From Mytilinidion resinicola (Eukaryota > Ascomycota > Dothideomycetes > Mytilinidiales > Mytilinidiaceae), in assembly GCF_010093595.1 (NCBI RefSeq), contig NW_022985448.1:251077-315076 (forward strand): a stretch of DNA of 64,000 nt, read 5' to 3'. The notes beneath the pieces are model-generated. The model had not been told where the DNA came from, did not search any database, and saw only the letters and a list, made by a program, of their open reading frames with translations. Below, one piece after another: positions 54,374-64,000 of the stretch (its first letter is position 1; the number at the start of each line of letters is the position of its first letter). The position numbers were made by a program, and so were the translations under genes.

Positions 54374-55626
54374 ATGGCCTTCCGTAAACGCAACGTTGGC
54401 CTCTCACGTCCCGAATTAACATCGCAATCCTCGGCCGCTCCAGACCCAATCCCAGGTCTCCGTCCGTCGCCCATCGACGGCCGCCCCACGACTTCGACTG
54501 GCACGCCGAGCCTTGACGGCATCTTGGCTGGCCATGCCGGCCTCGCACTCGGGAGCTCGCTTTTGCTAGAGGAATCTGGAACGACGGACTATGCAGGCAT
54601 GTTGCTGCGGCTCTACGCCGCTGAGGGCGTGGTGCAGGGGCACAAGGTGCATGTGGTGGGCGTTGGAGAGCACTGGGGCAGGGAGCTGCCTGGGGTCGTC
54701 ATTGGGAGGGAAAGCACGGATAAAGAAAAGAGGCCAGGGGAGGACAGGATGAAGATTGCATGGAGGTATGAGCGGTTGGGGGAGTTTGGGGCAGGCCGAG
54801 AAGGGAGTCGAGGTGTGTGGGATGCTTGTCTTGTATATATGCAAATTCGAAATGGATTCATACAAGTTTTCGTATGCTAACGCTGAAGTGAGAACCAGCA
54901 AATCGTACACCTCCAGCTTCAGAGGCAGCTGCGAATACTCTGTCGTCAATGGAGCCGCCGACCTTCTGTCACACCTTTGACCTGGCTAAGAGGCTCACGT
55001 TTCCCGTGGGTTCCTCGATAAACTTCATCCCAATACCAGCAACGACCCCCTCTCCGTTTGTATCAATCCTCCAGAGTATCAGCGATCAACTCTCCTCTGG
55101 CCCAGGAACCACAATCCACCGACTGGTCGTTCCGAGTCTCCTCTCTCCAGCTCTCTATCCTCAAACAGCTTCTCAACCATCCCATGTCCTCCAATTCCTA
55201 CACGGGCTTCGGGGCCTACTTCGCACGTATTCCACGCGCCTCACAGCTGTCCTCACCCTTCCGCTAGAGCTCTACCCCAGGATGTCAGGTTTGGTGCGCT
55301 GGATGGAGCTGCTTAGCGATGGTGTGCTGGAGCTAACACCCTTTCCACACCTCGCAGACACCCTGTCTGCTTCTGGGGCCGCAACTGCACAGGAAGAGCG
55401 GCCACAAGGCATGCTGAAGATCCACCGGCTGCCAGTATTCCACGAAAAAGGAGGTGGAGGAGGCGGAGGCGGAGGACTGGGAGATGATCTTGCGTTCACG
55501 GCGAGTAGGCGGAAGTTCGTGATCGCCAAGTTCAGCTTGCCACCTGTTGAAGGAGACCAGGAGGGACAAGCTGGAGCGCTTGGCGCAGAGGGTGGGAAGG
55601 CGACAAAAGTTGACATCGAGTTCTAG
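54374..55626 (+). CDS. elp4: Elongator complex protein 4
   Basis: Part of the Elp456 RecA-like hexameric ring of Elongator, needed for modification of wobble uridines in tRNA. Model: join(54374..54812, 54899..55626), 388 residues, with an 86-bp intron (GTGTGT donor). N terminus MAFRKRNVGLSRPE, then the shifted Walker-A-like region GTPSLDGILAGHAGLALGSS and LLLEESGTTDYAGMLLRLYA. MKIAWRYERLGEFGAG before the junction and TFCHTFDLAKRL after it are hallmark pieces; the intron is required to bring them into one frame. A run of nine glycines occurs near the C terminus, encoded by GGA/GGC/GGT repeats. The tail ends in TKVDIEF. Confidence 0.92.
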
Positions 55627-55704
55627 TGTAATGATATCTGGCTTTCGCCATTTGCTGGCTGGCTCAGTTGTCCATGTAGTGATGTTTATGAAAGCGTGAG
55701 ACAT

Positions 55705-55947
55705 TCATAGCTCTTCATCTTCTCCAAGCATGTCTTCCATTTCGATTTGTTCCCATCCCGCTTGACCTGCGCCGGATCCCAATCCTCTGGCATAGCTGCG
55801 ACCAAAAGATGCGAGACGCGGGTTAACGCTGACACCGGAGAAACGAGCGCGGAAGTTGTCGCCAAGGCAGGAGGACAGGCCGAGAAACACTATGAAAAGT
55901 AGCAATGGAATGAAGAAGAGGAACGTGAGAAGGACGATAACATTCAT
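55705..55947 (-). CDS. Small single-pass membrane protein
   Basis: Eighty residues from ATG 55947, with in-frame upstream codons up to 56097 that look non-coding. A long hydrophobic segment (MNVIVLLTFLFFIPLLLFIV, running on to about residue 26) is followed by a short basic stretch (NFRARFSGVSVNPRL) and an acidic end (GWEQIEMEDMLGEDEEL). No domain is known to me, but the alternation of a clean membrane span with a WEQIEMEDM-type acidic tail suggests a real conserved short fungal protein. It converges on elp4, ending only 78 bp from that gene's stop. Confidence 0.6.
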   Translation of the reverse strand: MNVIVLLTFLFFIPLLLFIVFLGLSSCLGDNFRARFSGVSVNPRLASFGRSYARGLGSGAGQAGWEQIEMEDMLGEDEEL

Positions 55948-56402
55948 CTTTAGTGAAGGATGGAAGCTGACATGAATAAAAATGGTAGAAGTGAGGTCAA
56001 GGCTGCTGCTATTTGATTGGGTCTTGGCACATTTAATCCGGGCGACTTTTCGAAATTTCCCCACGACAAGCTCTTCACTCCTCCGTGTGACTCTCATGCC
56101 CGATGCTGTTCAACAATGCATCTCGAAACCACTAACAACAGGATACTCTTGGTCGACTTCATTCCGCCGTAAATAACGAGAGGTGAGTCAAGCACTACGA
56201 CACCCAAGCAACGAGCACTATATGATTATTCCAAAAATATCTGTCAATCCACTGAGAATTCATTTTCCTTGACGACATCCATTTTAAAAACTGTATATGA
56301 ACCCTCTGTCTCACAGCCTTTATTCCTGCACATACTCTCTACTAGGACATGCAGCTGATCCTATGAAGTCTAGGAGTCAACCAACCCCAAACATCCAACA
56401 CT
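55948..56402. promoter_or_regulatory. Divergent spacer upstream of sen34
   Basis: This 455-bp spacer lies between the small membrane protein and sen34, transcribed apart. No specific element recognised. Confidence 0.35.
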
Positions 56403-57353
56403 ATGGCCGACATCTCGGTGCCAGAGCCGTTCCCCATCTCCCAGATCGCGAACCGCTTCCTCATCTTCGATGTCGACGCTGTCACCTACGCTCGGCGCGA
56501 GTACAACATCACCGGCGTTTTCGTAGGAACCATCGCGCACATGTCGCAGCAAAATGTCTTCCTTGGGATTCCCCTCGAACTGATGCCTGAAGAGGCTCGA
56601 CTGCTAGTGGAGCAAGGACACGCATACATTGTCCACGATGTGGACGTACATAAAAACGGTTTCTTGGAAATGAGCAGGGAAGACAGGCTAGCTTTCCTGC
56701 AAGCTATGGACAAGCAAGGCATGGACGCTGCGCTGAACAACCAAAAAAAGGCAGAGGAGCGGTCAGAGAAGGCCCTCCAAAGGAAAGGACTCGCGCGTAA
56801 AGTGCAAGAAAATGCCGCCAGACGTGCTTCAGAGGCCCTCGAGTCGAGTAAATCAGCCACGCCCACAGAGCCAGATGCGGACACCGCTCTGTTCGACTCT
56901 CCGCCTCGACCAGCCTCGCCCGCATTATCACTGGCTTCTAATGCATTAGACCCCTTCTTTGTCACGCCCACAACCTCGTATCCGCCTTTGCCAACCCCGC
57001 CGATGAGTCCCACCACTCCGTTGCCGCACGTACCGCGCACCTATCCGCTTTTTGCATATCTCCATTCTAAAGGCTATTTCATGACCCCAGGTCTACGATT
57101 TGGTTGCAACTACACCGTCTACCCGGGTGACCCGCTCCGGTTCCACAGCCACTTCCTTGCGACGGGGCTAGACTGGGATGAGGAGTTCGACCTGCTGGAT
57201 ATTGTTGGTGGTGGGAGATTGGGCACTGGGGTTAAGAAGGCATACTTGATTGGCGGGGCTGATTCGTCTACTAAAGCCTTGAATGATAGGGGCTCTGGGC
57301 GCCGCGCAGAAGATGGTATTCGTACCTTTTCTATCGAATGGGCAGGGCTTTAA
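56403..57353 (+). CDS. sen34: tRNA-splicing endonuclease subunit Sen34
   Basis: Catalytic subunit that cuts the 3' splice site of intron-containing pre-tRNAs. Single exon, 316 residues. The N-terminal part (EPFPISQIANRFLIFDVDAV and LGIPLELMPEEARLLVEQGH) matches Sen34. A charged helical and Pro-rich linker lies in the middle. The C-terminal nuclease domain begins YPLFAYLHSKGYFMTPGLRF and contains the catalytic triad: Tyr in YTVYPGDPLRFH, His in RFHSHF and Lys in GTGVKKAYLIGG. It ends FSIEWAGL, as the family does. All active-site residues are intact. Confidence 0.94.
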   Translation: MADISVPEPFPISQIANRFLIFDVDAVTYARREYNITGVFVGTIAHMSQQNVFLGIPLELMPEEARLLVEQGHAYIVHDVDVHKNGFLEMSREDRLAFLQAMDKQGMDAALNNQKKAEERSEKALQRKGLARKVQENAARRASEALESSKSATPTEPDADTALFDSPPRPASPALSLASNALDPFFVTPTTSYPPLPTPPMSPTTPLPHVPRTYPLFAYLHSKGYFMTPGLRFGCNYTVYPGDPLRFHSHFLATGLDWDEEFDLLDIVGGGRLGTGVKKAYLIGGADSSTKALNDRGSGRRAEDGIRTFSIEWAGL

Positions 57354-57525
57354 GCAGGCATTGGGTATTGTGGACAAGTTCTGAAGTCATCTGTGCAATG
57401 GTGGGATGCAATCATGCAATGCAAATCTATCTTTCAAGTCCACTCATCTAGATTTGAGGTGGTTGCCTGTGATGATTCTTACCCACTTTTTATGTACAGT
57501 CATGTCTATCCATTACATTCTGGCC

Positions 57526-60325
57526 CTATTGGTCATCGCCTATATCGACATCTGTTTTGTGAGATCCTGTGGTGGGATCAATGTGCTGTGCCACTGCGCT
57601 CTCTACCTCATTTAAGGTGTGACTTGTAGAAGTCAAGCTTCCCATGAGGTAAAAAACATTGCCAAGAACCCTGGAATGTATGCCCAATCGATTAGATGGT
57701 CCCCGTTCGAGCAACGCGTCGCGCAGCTTGATTGCGGCGTTGGAGTTGTATCCTAAGCTACCTGTCAGCAACGTGGAATGACGGTTGTAGGAAAATCAGT
57801 TAACGTACCCGAGCCAGACTCATCGACGAGGGTGATCGCGAGCACAGAGCCGATCGCAACAACACCTTCGACGCATTCCTTATTCGATAGGTCGGCGACG
57901 AATTTCTTGCTCCACATGCTCCATACATGGGTTGCGTGTTGCCACGGCCGTCCACTTTCGGCCCCAGCAGTTGGGGCCCAATCAAGGGCAGCCCGAAACC
58001 AGTTCTCACTTCTATGGAGATCTGTGAACTTCGTCATGGAGACGTTAGCAACATGGCAGCCTACAGCATGTGCGGTGTAACTATGGCCATGGAGGAGCGC
58101 GTCGGATTTCTCGTCGCTCAGAAACGCGTCAAATATGCTTTGGCTTGCCAGCGTGACGCAGAGGGGGAGCAAGCCGCCCGTGAGCAGCTTGGCGTGGACG
58201 GAGATGTCGGCTTGAGTGTTGAGGAAGGAGCTGGAACTGAAGCGGCCGAGTCGGTACATGCCAGTGAAGACTTCATCGAAGACAACTGGGAGACCAGTCC
58301 AATCGAGAGGACTCTTAGTAGCGCTGTCCGTCTCAGAGGGGGGGTCTTCGGACATGGAAGCGAGGATGGGAGAGGTGCGGATAACTCTGGCGAGTGTTTG
58401 CTGGAATAGCGGATCCCTAAGCGTGATCTTTGGTAAGTCTTGTGGTGGTGCAGCAAAGAAGGAGTGAACTTACACCATAATCATACCACCAGCTCCGAGA
58501 AGTACGGGTTCCATAACTAACGCGCCGAATTTCAGTCCCTCGTCTTGGATTAGACGTTTCAAAACCTCGGTTATATACCGTTCATAGACGCTGGCGTCCC
58601 TGTTATTAAGATCGAAGACCTCCTGTAGACTCTCATAGTGCTGTAGAGAGCCAAAGTCGTCTTCCATACCAGCAGGAGCTTCGACAGTCCATTTTCCTTT
58701 CTTCATTTTGACTTGTGGATAATCGAACCAGTAGCCACGGCCACGATACCACTCAACCTTTTTGTTGTATGTTGACGGCTCTGAGCAATCCATTGCACCG
58801 ATAGTATCGCCATGGTAGCTGCCTTTGAGGCCTATGATGCCAATGTCCGTGGAGGAGCCGTCCCATCCATAACGCACTGACGCTGCCTTTAATGCCATTT
58901 TGATACCGACTTCGATCCCCGTGCTTCCATCATCGGTAAAGAAGACCTTCCGAAGCCTACTTTTCTTATCGCTATCCATGAGGTGTATCAGCCTTGTGGC
59001 AAGCGTCAGCGCTGGTTCGTGTACAGCTCCTGCAAACATTACGTGACCATATCTTCCAGCAGCGTAGGCTGCAGCGAGCGCGAGGTCCCGGTTGCCATGC
59101 CCGAGCCCTTGGGTCCACCATGATGCCGAGCCATCAAACGCCGACTGAAGACTGGAGTTATTAGGCTCTGGAGGGACAACCTTCGCTACTGCTTGCGAGC
59201 TGTCGCTCTTGTCCTCGGGCTTAGGTGATGGCCTATAGACCTGGAAGAAATCGCCATGGGCAGAATCAAGAGGAAGCAATTCAGCAGCATTCCGATCTTT
59301 GTGTTGGGTGAAAGGATGCCAAATTGACTCTGCTGCTCTTGCAGGCATTTCGTCCAGATCATGCAAGTAACGGGAGTGATTTGACCAGATGTTTTTAACG
59401 AGATCAGGCATGTGAGATTTAGATATTGCCTTGTAATAGGCATTCAACTTGACATCCAGTTGGACACTCTCTGAGCCTTGTGGAACCCGCAACTCGACCA
59501 CACTCCGATCAAAGTCTGAAATCAGAGGAATGTCATAGACAGGGATACGCCACTGCTTATGGAAGCTAGTTCGTAAATAATCGTGGTTACCAAGGTCTCC
59601 GGTTGGTAGTACGACTGCAACAAGATCGTATCCCCGCAGAGTGAGGGACTCCGCAGCTGACAGTGTTGTTGCGATCCCTCCGAGTCGATGATCTCCAACA
59701 AGAACAACAGGCAGTCGAAGGGGTCGAAAAATGTCGGCCTGTGGAGTCCCACTTGGGCCTGGCGATAGCACACCACCAGCTGTCTCGACTATGATCGCAC
59801 CCTTCTCTGGTGCCACCTTGTGCATAAACTTCGAAACCGAATCGCACACGAGATCGTCCGACGGAGCCCCCTTGTTATGTTAGATTTCGTTGATAGCGTT
59901 GATCAAAGACGAGACTGCATACAAAGCCATTCTTACGAGCCGCAATGTGAGGGCTGACGGGATCATCAAATTGGAAAAGTGTTTTAGTCCGGATCCCAGC
60001 GTATCGACGTACATATCTGGAGATTGTTACTATTGTATCTTCCGTTGTCGCTGCGGCCTGGCCCGCCACTCCATGTTCCTTACCTGTCATCGCGGTCGGA
60101 TTCGGGGCCAGTCGACACAGGCTTTAGATAAACTACATCTTTTGCCGGCCAGTAAGCTGTTTTCATGGCTTTTGCCAGCAACGTCGAAACCACAGTTTTG
60201 CCTATCAAAAATCAGAAATCTAGAGTGTTTAATGGGAGAGGTTCGATAGTACCGACTCCGGTGTTCGCGCCATAGATCTGGATTGCAGGAACTGTACGCC
60301 GAAGGAACGCGCCTCTTGCAGACAT
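57526..60325 (-). CDS. bioDA: Bifunctional dethiobiotin synthetase / diaminononanoate aminotransferase (BioD-BioA fusion)
   Basis: Performs two consecutive biotin steps: transamination of 7-keto-8-aminononanoate (BioA) and ATP-dependent ureido ring closure (BioD). Model: complement(join(57526..57752, 57809..58416, 58474..59870, 59923..60016, 60084..60201, 60253..60325)), 838 residues, five introns of 51-67 bp. BioD part: P-loop GANTGVGKT at residues 19-27 (split by intron 1), LKPVSTGPES, and PVVLVGDHRLGGIATTLS. BioA part: SIWHPFTQHKD, WWTQGLGHGNRDLALAAAYA, DDGSTGIEVGIKMALKAASV, SYHGDTIGAMDCSEPSTYN, VVFDEVFTGMYRLGR and the PLP lysine in HAKLLTGGLLP. The last acceptor is ambiguous between two AGs nine bases apart, both in frame; I chose the second because a CTGAC branch site abuts the first. 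BioF is divergent, 632 bp away. Confidence 0.93.
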
Positions 60326-60957
60326 GACAAAGATGTTGCCCAAATGGTGTGGTGAGAGGAGCCTTGGACAGCAGATGTATCCACCTAGCTCCCGGAGTTG
60401 TTCGTTCTATAGAAAATGAGTGTTTGGTGGTCAAAAGGCACGAATGAAGTCGAATGAAGGTTTCGCTCGTAATACGCTAGCCCCTGATTTACCCCACACA
60501 CTCGGACTTGGCCTGGGGAAGATATTGCTCCCGAAGTCGCGGTTTTGGAGCTCGACAGCCGTACTTTGGCGAGCTGCGCCTGGATATTGCATACTTGTAA
60601 TAGAGATCAGAGCAGGTCCAAAAAGGTAGCATTGCAACTTCATTTGGTGCAAAGGTTTCTGACGTAACTTGTAGTGGATAGAATAACCGGGGCCGTGAGG
60701 AGCAGGTCACAATCCCGTGTTTCTACGGACCATACACCATACACCACTACACCACCTCTTGAGCAATTCACTCTCAGCGGTCTTGCCTTAATGATAAGCT
60801 GAATTGAGCGCCTGTGTGTCGACGTGTTCCATCTTCTCCTCCTATTGTGAAAGGTTCTGTCATCTTCTGTGCTTGTCATCTTTCAAGCACCTCAACGAAT
60901 TCTCGGGAGTGCAAACACCTTGTCGATTTCCGCCATCTCCTATAATATTTCACGGAA
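60326..60957. promoter_or_regulatory. Divergent promoter region of bioDA and bioF
   Basis: This 632-bp spacer lies between two biotin genes transcribed apart, so co-regulation from shared sites is likely. A short direct repeat of the ACCATACACC type occurs at about 60728-60746. No binding motif is identified with confidence. Confidence 0.5.
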
Positions 60958-62381
60958 ATGGACGACGATACACCCACAACTCAATTGCCAATCGAGCAAA
61001 CAATCCGCCAGACCCTAGACCGCCGCCGCGCCCAATCCACTCTCCGCAATCTCCTCGTTTCCCCGGCCGGCTCTGTTGACTTCTCCTCCAACGACTTCCT
61101 CTCCCTCTCCACCTCGCCCGCTCTCCGCACTGCCTACCTGAAAGAGCTCTCCAACACCACGTGTAAGCTTGGCAGTGGTGGGTCACGGCTCCTTGACGGT
61201 AACTCAGCATATGCCGAGGATCTGGAGAAAAATATAGCCGCGTTCCATCGGGCGCCATCGGGCTTGCTATTCAACTCTGGCTTCGACGCCAACGCCGGCT
61301 TCTTTTCGTGTATGCCGCAGCCCGGCGATGTCATTGTTCATGATGAGTTCATCCATGCATCTGTGCATGAGGGTATGCGATTGAGTCGGGCGGCGAAGTG
61401 TGTCCCGTTTCTGCACAACTCGGTCGACGATCTTAAGCGGGTGCTTGAGGAGTGTACGGAAAATGATGGGCTGGTGGGAGATGGCCGGCGCAATGTGTTT
61501 GTTGCTGTTGAGGCCATCTACAGCATGGATGGTGATTTACTGCCTCTCAAAGCCATTGTGGAAGTGGTTGAGGAACTGCTACCACGAAAGAATGGGTATA
61601 TCGTTGTTGACGAAGCTCATTCGACGGGTGTGATAGGCCCATATGGGCGGGGACTTGTTTGCGAGCTCGGCCTCGAGGACAAGGTCTTTGCAAGACTGCA
61701 CACTTTCGGGAAAGCTCTTTCTAGTAATGGAGGTAGGGCTTCCGCTTGCAACCCAATCTTTGAACTTCATCTAACAAGTGACCCCCAGCAATCGTACTTT
61801 GCTCGCCGGTAGTCCGTCACTACCTGCTCAATTACGCTCGGCCTCTCATCTACACAACTTTCATGTCCTACCCTTCCCTTGCTGGCATCAGAGCCTCATA
61901 CAGCTTGCTCCAGCAGGGCGGCACAGAGCCAGTAAGTCTAGCCGATGAGTATCTGTCTTCGTAAGACGGCGCCTAATGTTACATGTGATTCAAGCTGGCC
62001 CTACACCTGAAGTGGCTCATCCAAGCAACATTCGACATGCTCCAAGACCTGGCAGCCAAATACAACTTCAGCGACGACCCAGCTGCGCTGATCAGAGTTC
62101 CGGCAGAATGTCCGCAGAGTCCAATCTTCGCAGTAATCTCGCCGCACCCAAGAAGCCTGGCCAAGTACTGTCAAGATGGAGGGTTTGTTGTGCGGGCTGT
62201 GGTACCTCCAACTGTACCTCATGGTCATTCAAGAATTCGAGTGTGCCTCCATTCAGGTAACACCTTTGACGAGGTTCGGAAGCTAATTGATAGGATCGAT
62301 GAATGGGTCAGAGTACAAACAGAAGGGGGCGATTTTACTGGCGATATACTACCTGTAGCCTTGGAAAAGGCTCGGCTGTGA
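60958..62381 (+). CDS. bioF: 8-amino-7-oxononanoate synthase
   Basis: PLP enzyme that condenses pimeloyl thioester with alanine, the first committed step of biotin ring assembly. Model: join(60958..61732, 61789..61931, 61995..62381), 434 residues, introns of 56 and 63 bp. Family features: VDFSSNDFLSLSTSP, GSGGSRLLDGNSAYAEDLE, PSGLLFNSGFDANAG, VIVHDEFIHASVHEG, VDEAHSTGVIGPYGRG, and the PLP lysine in HTFGKALSSNGAIVLCSP, which is continuous only after intron 1 is removed. The C-terminal domain is complete (SPIFAVISP, RAVVPPTVP, RIRVCLHSGNT). It lacks the N-terminal extension of aminolevulinate synthases, supporting BioF. It converges on bioB, 176 bp away. Confidence 0.93.
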
Positions 62382-62557
62382 TGGGCTTAGCCGCATGAAA
62401 GTGTCAATATTCTGCATACATAGAGCATTTTCCTAGTTCTCTAGATATAAAAAGCTGGCAAATATGTAGTTTATGTAAATAATGCGCAGATGCTCAACTC
62501 CGCGAGGAGGAGCTTCATGTACGCTATGAAATATCACTTTTAGACGTTTCCATGATC

Positions 62558-63933
62558 TCATGGCGCGCTGGCCAATGCCTGCTCCTTCTGCTCTGTAACA
62601 AGAGGAATTGACTCCTTCAACTCCTCCTGGCCTTGAAGTGTTTCGTGGCTCTCCATCGGCCGCAGACCCCAGCGGTCAAACATGGCCTTGTCTTCTTCCC
62701 ATCCGTTACAGGCGGTAGTCAGCATCTTTTCTCCCGTGAACACCGCATTGGCTGTAAAGAAGTTAGCACGTTTCAACACAAGCTTTGTTTTATGGAACAA
62801 CGTACCACCAGAAAAGAAGCACATCATCTGCTTCTCCTCGGTCATAGTGTTTCTGCCGGCAGCCAACCGAATGATGGTCGCAGGCAGAACTAGCCTCGCA
62901 GTTGCAATCGTCCTCACAATCGCATCAAAGGAAATAGCCTTGCTCTCTCCTAACGGCGTCCCTTTAATCGGCACCAAAGCATTGACGGGGAACGACTCCG
63001 GATGCTTGGGCAGCGTCGCAACCGTATGGATCAAGCCCACATGGTCCTTCGGCTTCTCGCCCAACCCCAAAATGCCGCCCGTGCACACATTGATCCCAGC
63101 CTCACGCACATTCTCGATCGTTGCCAGCCGCTCGTCATACGAGCGCGTGGTGATGACGCTCGGGTAATGTTCGCGGCTCGTATCAACATTGTGGTTATAC
63201 GCCGTCAAGCCCGCTTCCTTCAGCTCCTTCGCCTGCGCCGCGTCAATCATCCCCAGAGTCACGCACGCCTCCATCCCCAGCGCCCGCACGCCCTTGACCA
63301 TCTCGGTAATGTTCCGGAGGTTGGTCTTGCGGCCGCGCATATCGCGCCACGCGGCGCCCATGCAGAAGCGGGAACTGCCATTCTCTTTCGCAGTGCGGGC
63401 GGCGGCTAGGACGGTCTCGACGTTGACCATTTTGGTGGCTTTGAGGCCCGTGTTGTGGCGCGAGGATTGCGCGCAGTAGGAGCAGTCTTCGCTGCAGCCG
63501 CCTGTTTTGATGTTGATCAGGGTGCAGAGCTGGATTGCTGCGGGCGAGTGGAAGCGGCGGTGGAGAGTGGCCTTTTGAGTACGAATTAGTACCAGATCAT
63601 GGAACAAAAGGGGCAATGTGTGGCTCATAGTGCTTGCCGGGGTACTCTCGGCATCTTGAAGAAATGTAGTCTGACCGCTGCATATGATAGTTCCATTAAT
63701 GGAGTGTTGTAGATCTCTGAGATCTCCTCCTTAGTCCAATTGGTCCGAGGAATTGTTGCTTGAAGTGCATCTTGGAACACGGAGGTACGTTGAGGTGTTG
63801 GCGCTTGCGGTGGCCCGGTAGAGCTACCGGGAACAACATCCTGAACAGTGCTGAAGGGCCTTGAGATGAATTGAGGGCTGAGGAACCTCCGGGGCTGGAG
63901 ACTCTTGCTTTTGGCTGAAATTCGTCGAGACAT
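62558..63933 (-). CDS. bioB: Biotin synthase, mitochondrial
   Basis: Radical-SAM enzyme inserting sulfur into dethiobiotin. Model: complement(join(62558..62751, 62806..63571, 63676..63933)), 405 residues. A basic, Ser-rich mitochondrial presequence (MSRRISAKSKSLQPRRFLSP) precedes TNWTKEEISEIYNTPLMELS. The iron-sulfur motif CSEDCSYCAQSSRHNTG supplies CxxxCxxC, and later blocks are FCMGAAWRDMRGRK, AYNHNVDTSREHYP, GGILGLGE, RLAAGRNTM and MCFFSGANAVFTGEKMLTT. The 54-bp intron at 62752-62805 splits the last block and is itself open and in frame; splicing restores family text, so retention would insert 18 foreign residues. Intron 1 is 104 bp with a GTCAGA donor. The start lies 67 bp from the window edge, so its promoter is only partly visible. 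Confidence 0.94.
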
Positions 63934-64000
63934 AGTTTTGGTCAGTGTATTGATTGAAGGAGGAAAAGAGGTGAATTGGTGGGGCCGGAGTGTTGAGGGC

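Noticed and set aside
1..64000. CRISPR arrays, insertion sequences of bacterial type, or operons
   Set aside because: None seen; gene structure is eukaryotic, with spliced monocistronic genes.

Overview
The window is nuclear DNA of a filamentous ascomycete (Pezizomycotina). Genes are split by short GT-AG introns of about 50-120 bp with CTAAC/CTGAC-like branch sites. They lie on both strands without operons, and the proteins are typical ascomycete orthologs (Gwt1, Sen34, Elp4, Utp11, Nup84, a phytase-type phosphatase). A dothideomycete-like origin is plausible but is inference only. About 24 protein genes could be modelled; for most of them I rebuilt exon junctions by hand, and each multi-exon model sums to a whole number of codons.

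Layout. 1-2.2 kb: the 3' end of an unknown gene, then an FAD monooxygenase broken by a 249-bp inverted-repeat element. 2.6-6.7 kb: uba4, a short-chain dehydrogenase, utp11. 6.7-9.8 kb: a gene desert made of three unrelated tandem-repeat arrays. 9.8-14.6 kb: a large serine-rich membrane protein whose 5' part is a tandem series of mini-exons and introns. 16.6-25.7 kb: TFIIA large subunit, a bZIP factor, gwt1 and a membrane DnaJ protein, the last two divergent. 25.9-28.5 kb: a coilin-like nuclear protein. 29.3-32.5 kb: a MetE-like methyltransferase and a histidine acid phosphatase. 32.5-37.7 kb: a sparse stretch with a 31-residue-repeat orphan gene, a divergent P450 and several hairpin repeats. 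37.7-50.6 kb: sdh4 and mitochondrial processing peptidase beta (divergent), a Maf-type pyrophosphatase, two fungal proteins of unknown function, and nup84. 51.5-57.4 kb: a serine-rich secreted protein, elp4, a small membrane protein, sen34. 57.5-63.9 kb: a three-gene biotin cluster (bioDA fusion, bioF, bioB).

How genes relate. The biotin cluster is the one clear pathway: bioF makes the 7-keto precursor, the bioDA fusion does the next two steps, and bioB closes the thiophane ring. Two other neighbouring pairs share a compartment and a divergent promoter region: sdh4 with the processing peptidase (mitochondrion), and gwt1 with the DnaJ protein (ER membrane). The most unusual structures are the duplicated exon-intron array in the serine-rich gene, a family of palindromic intergenic elements that recurs across the window, the clean element insertion in the monooxygenase, and the coilin-like protein.
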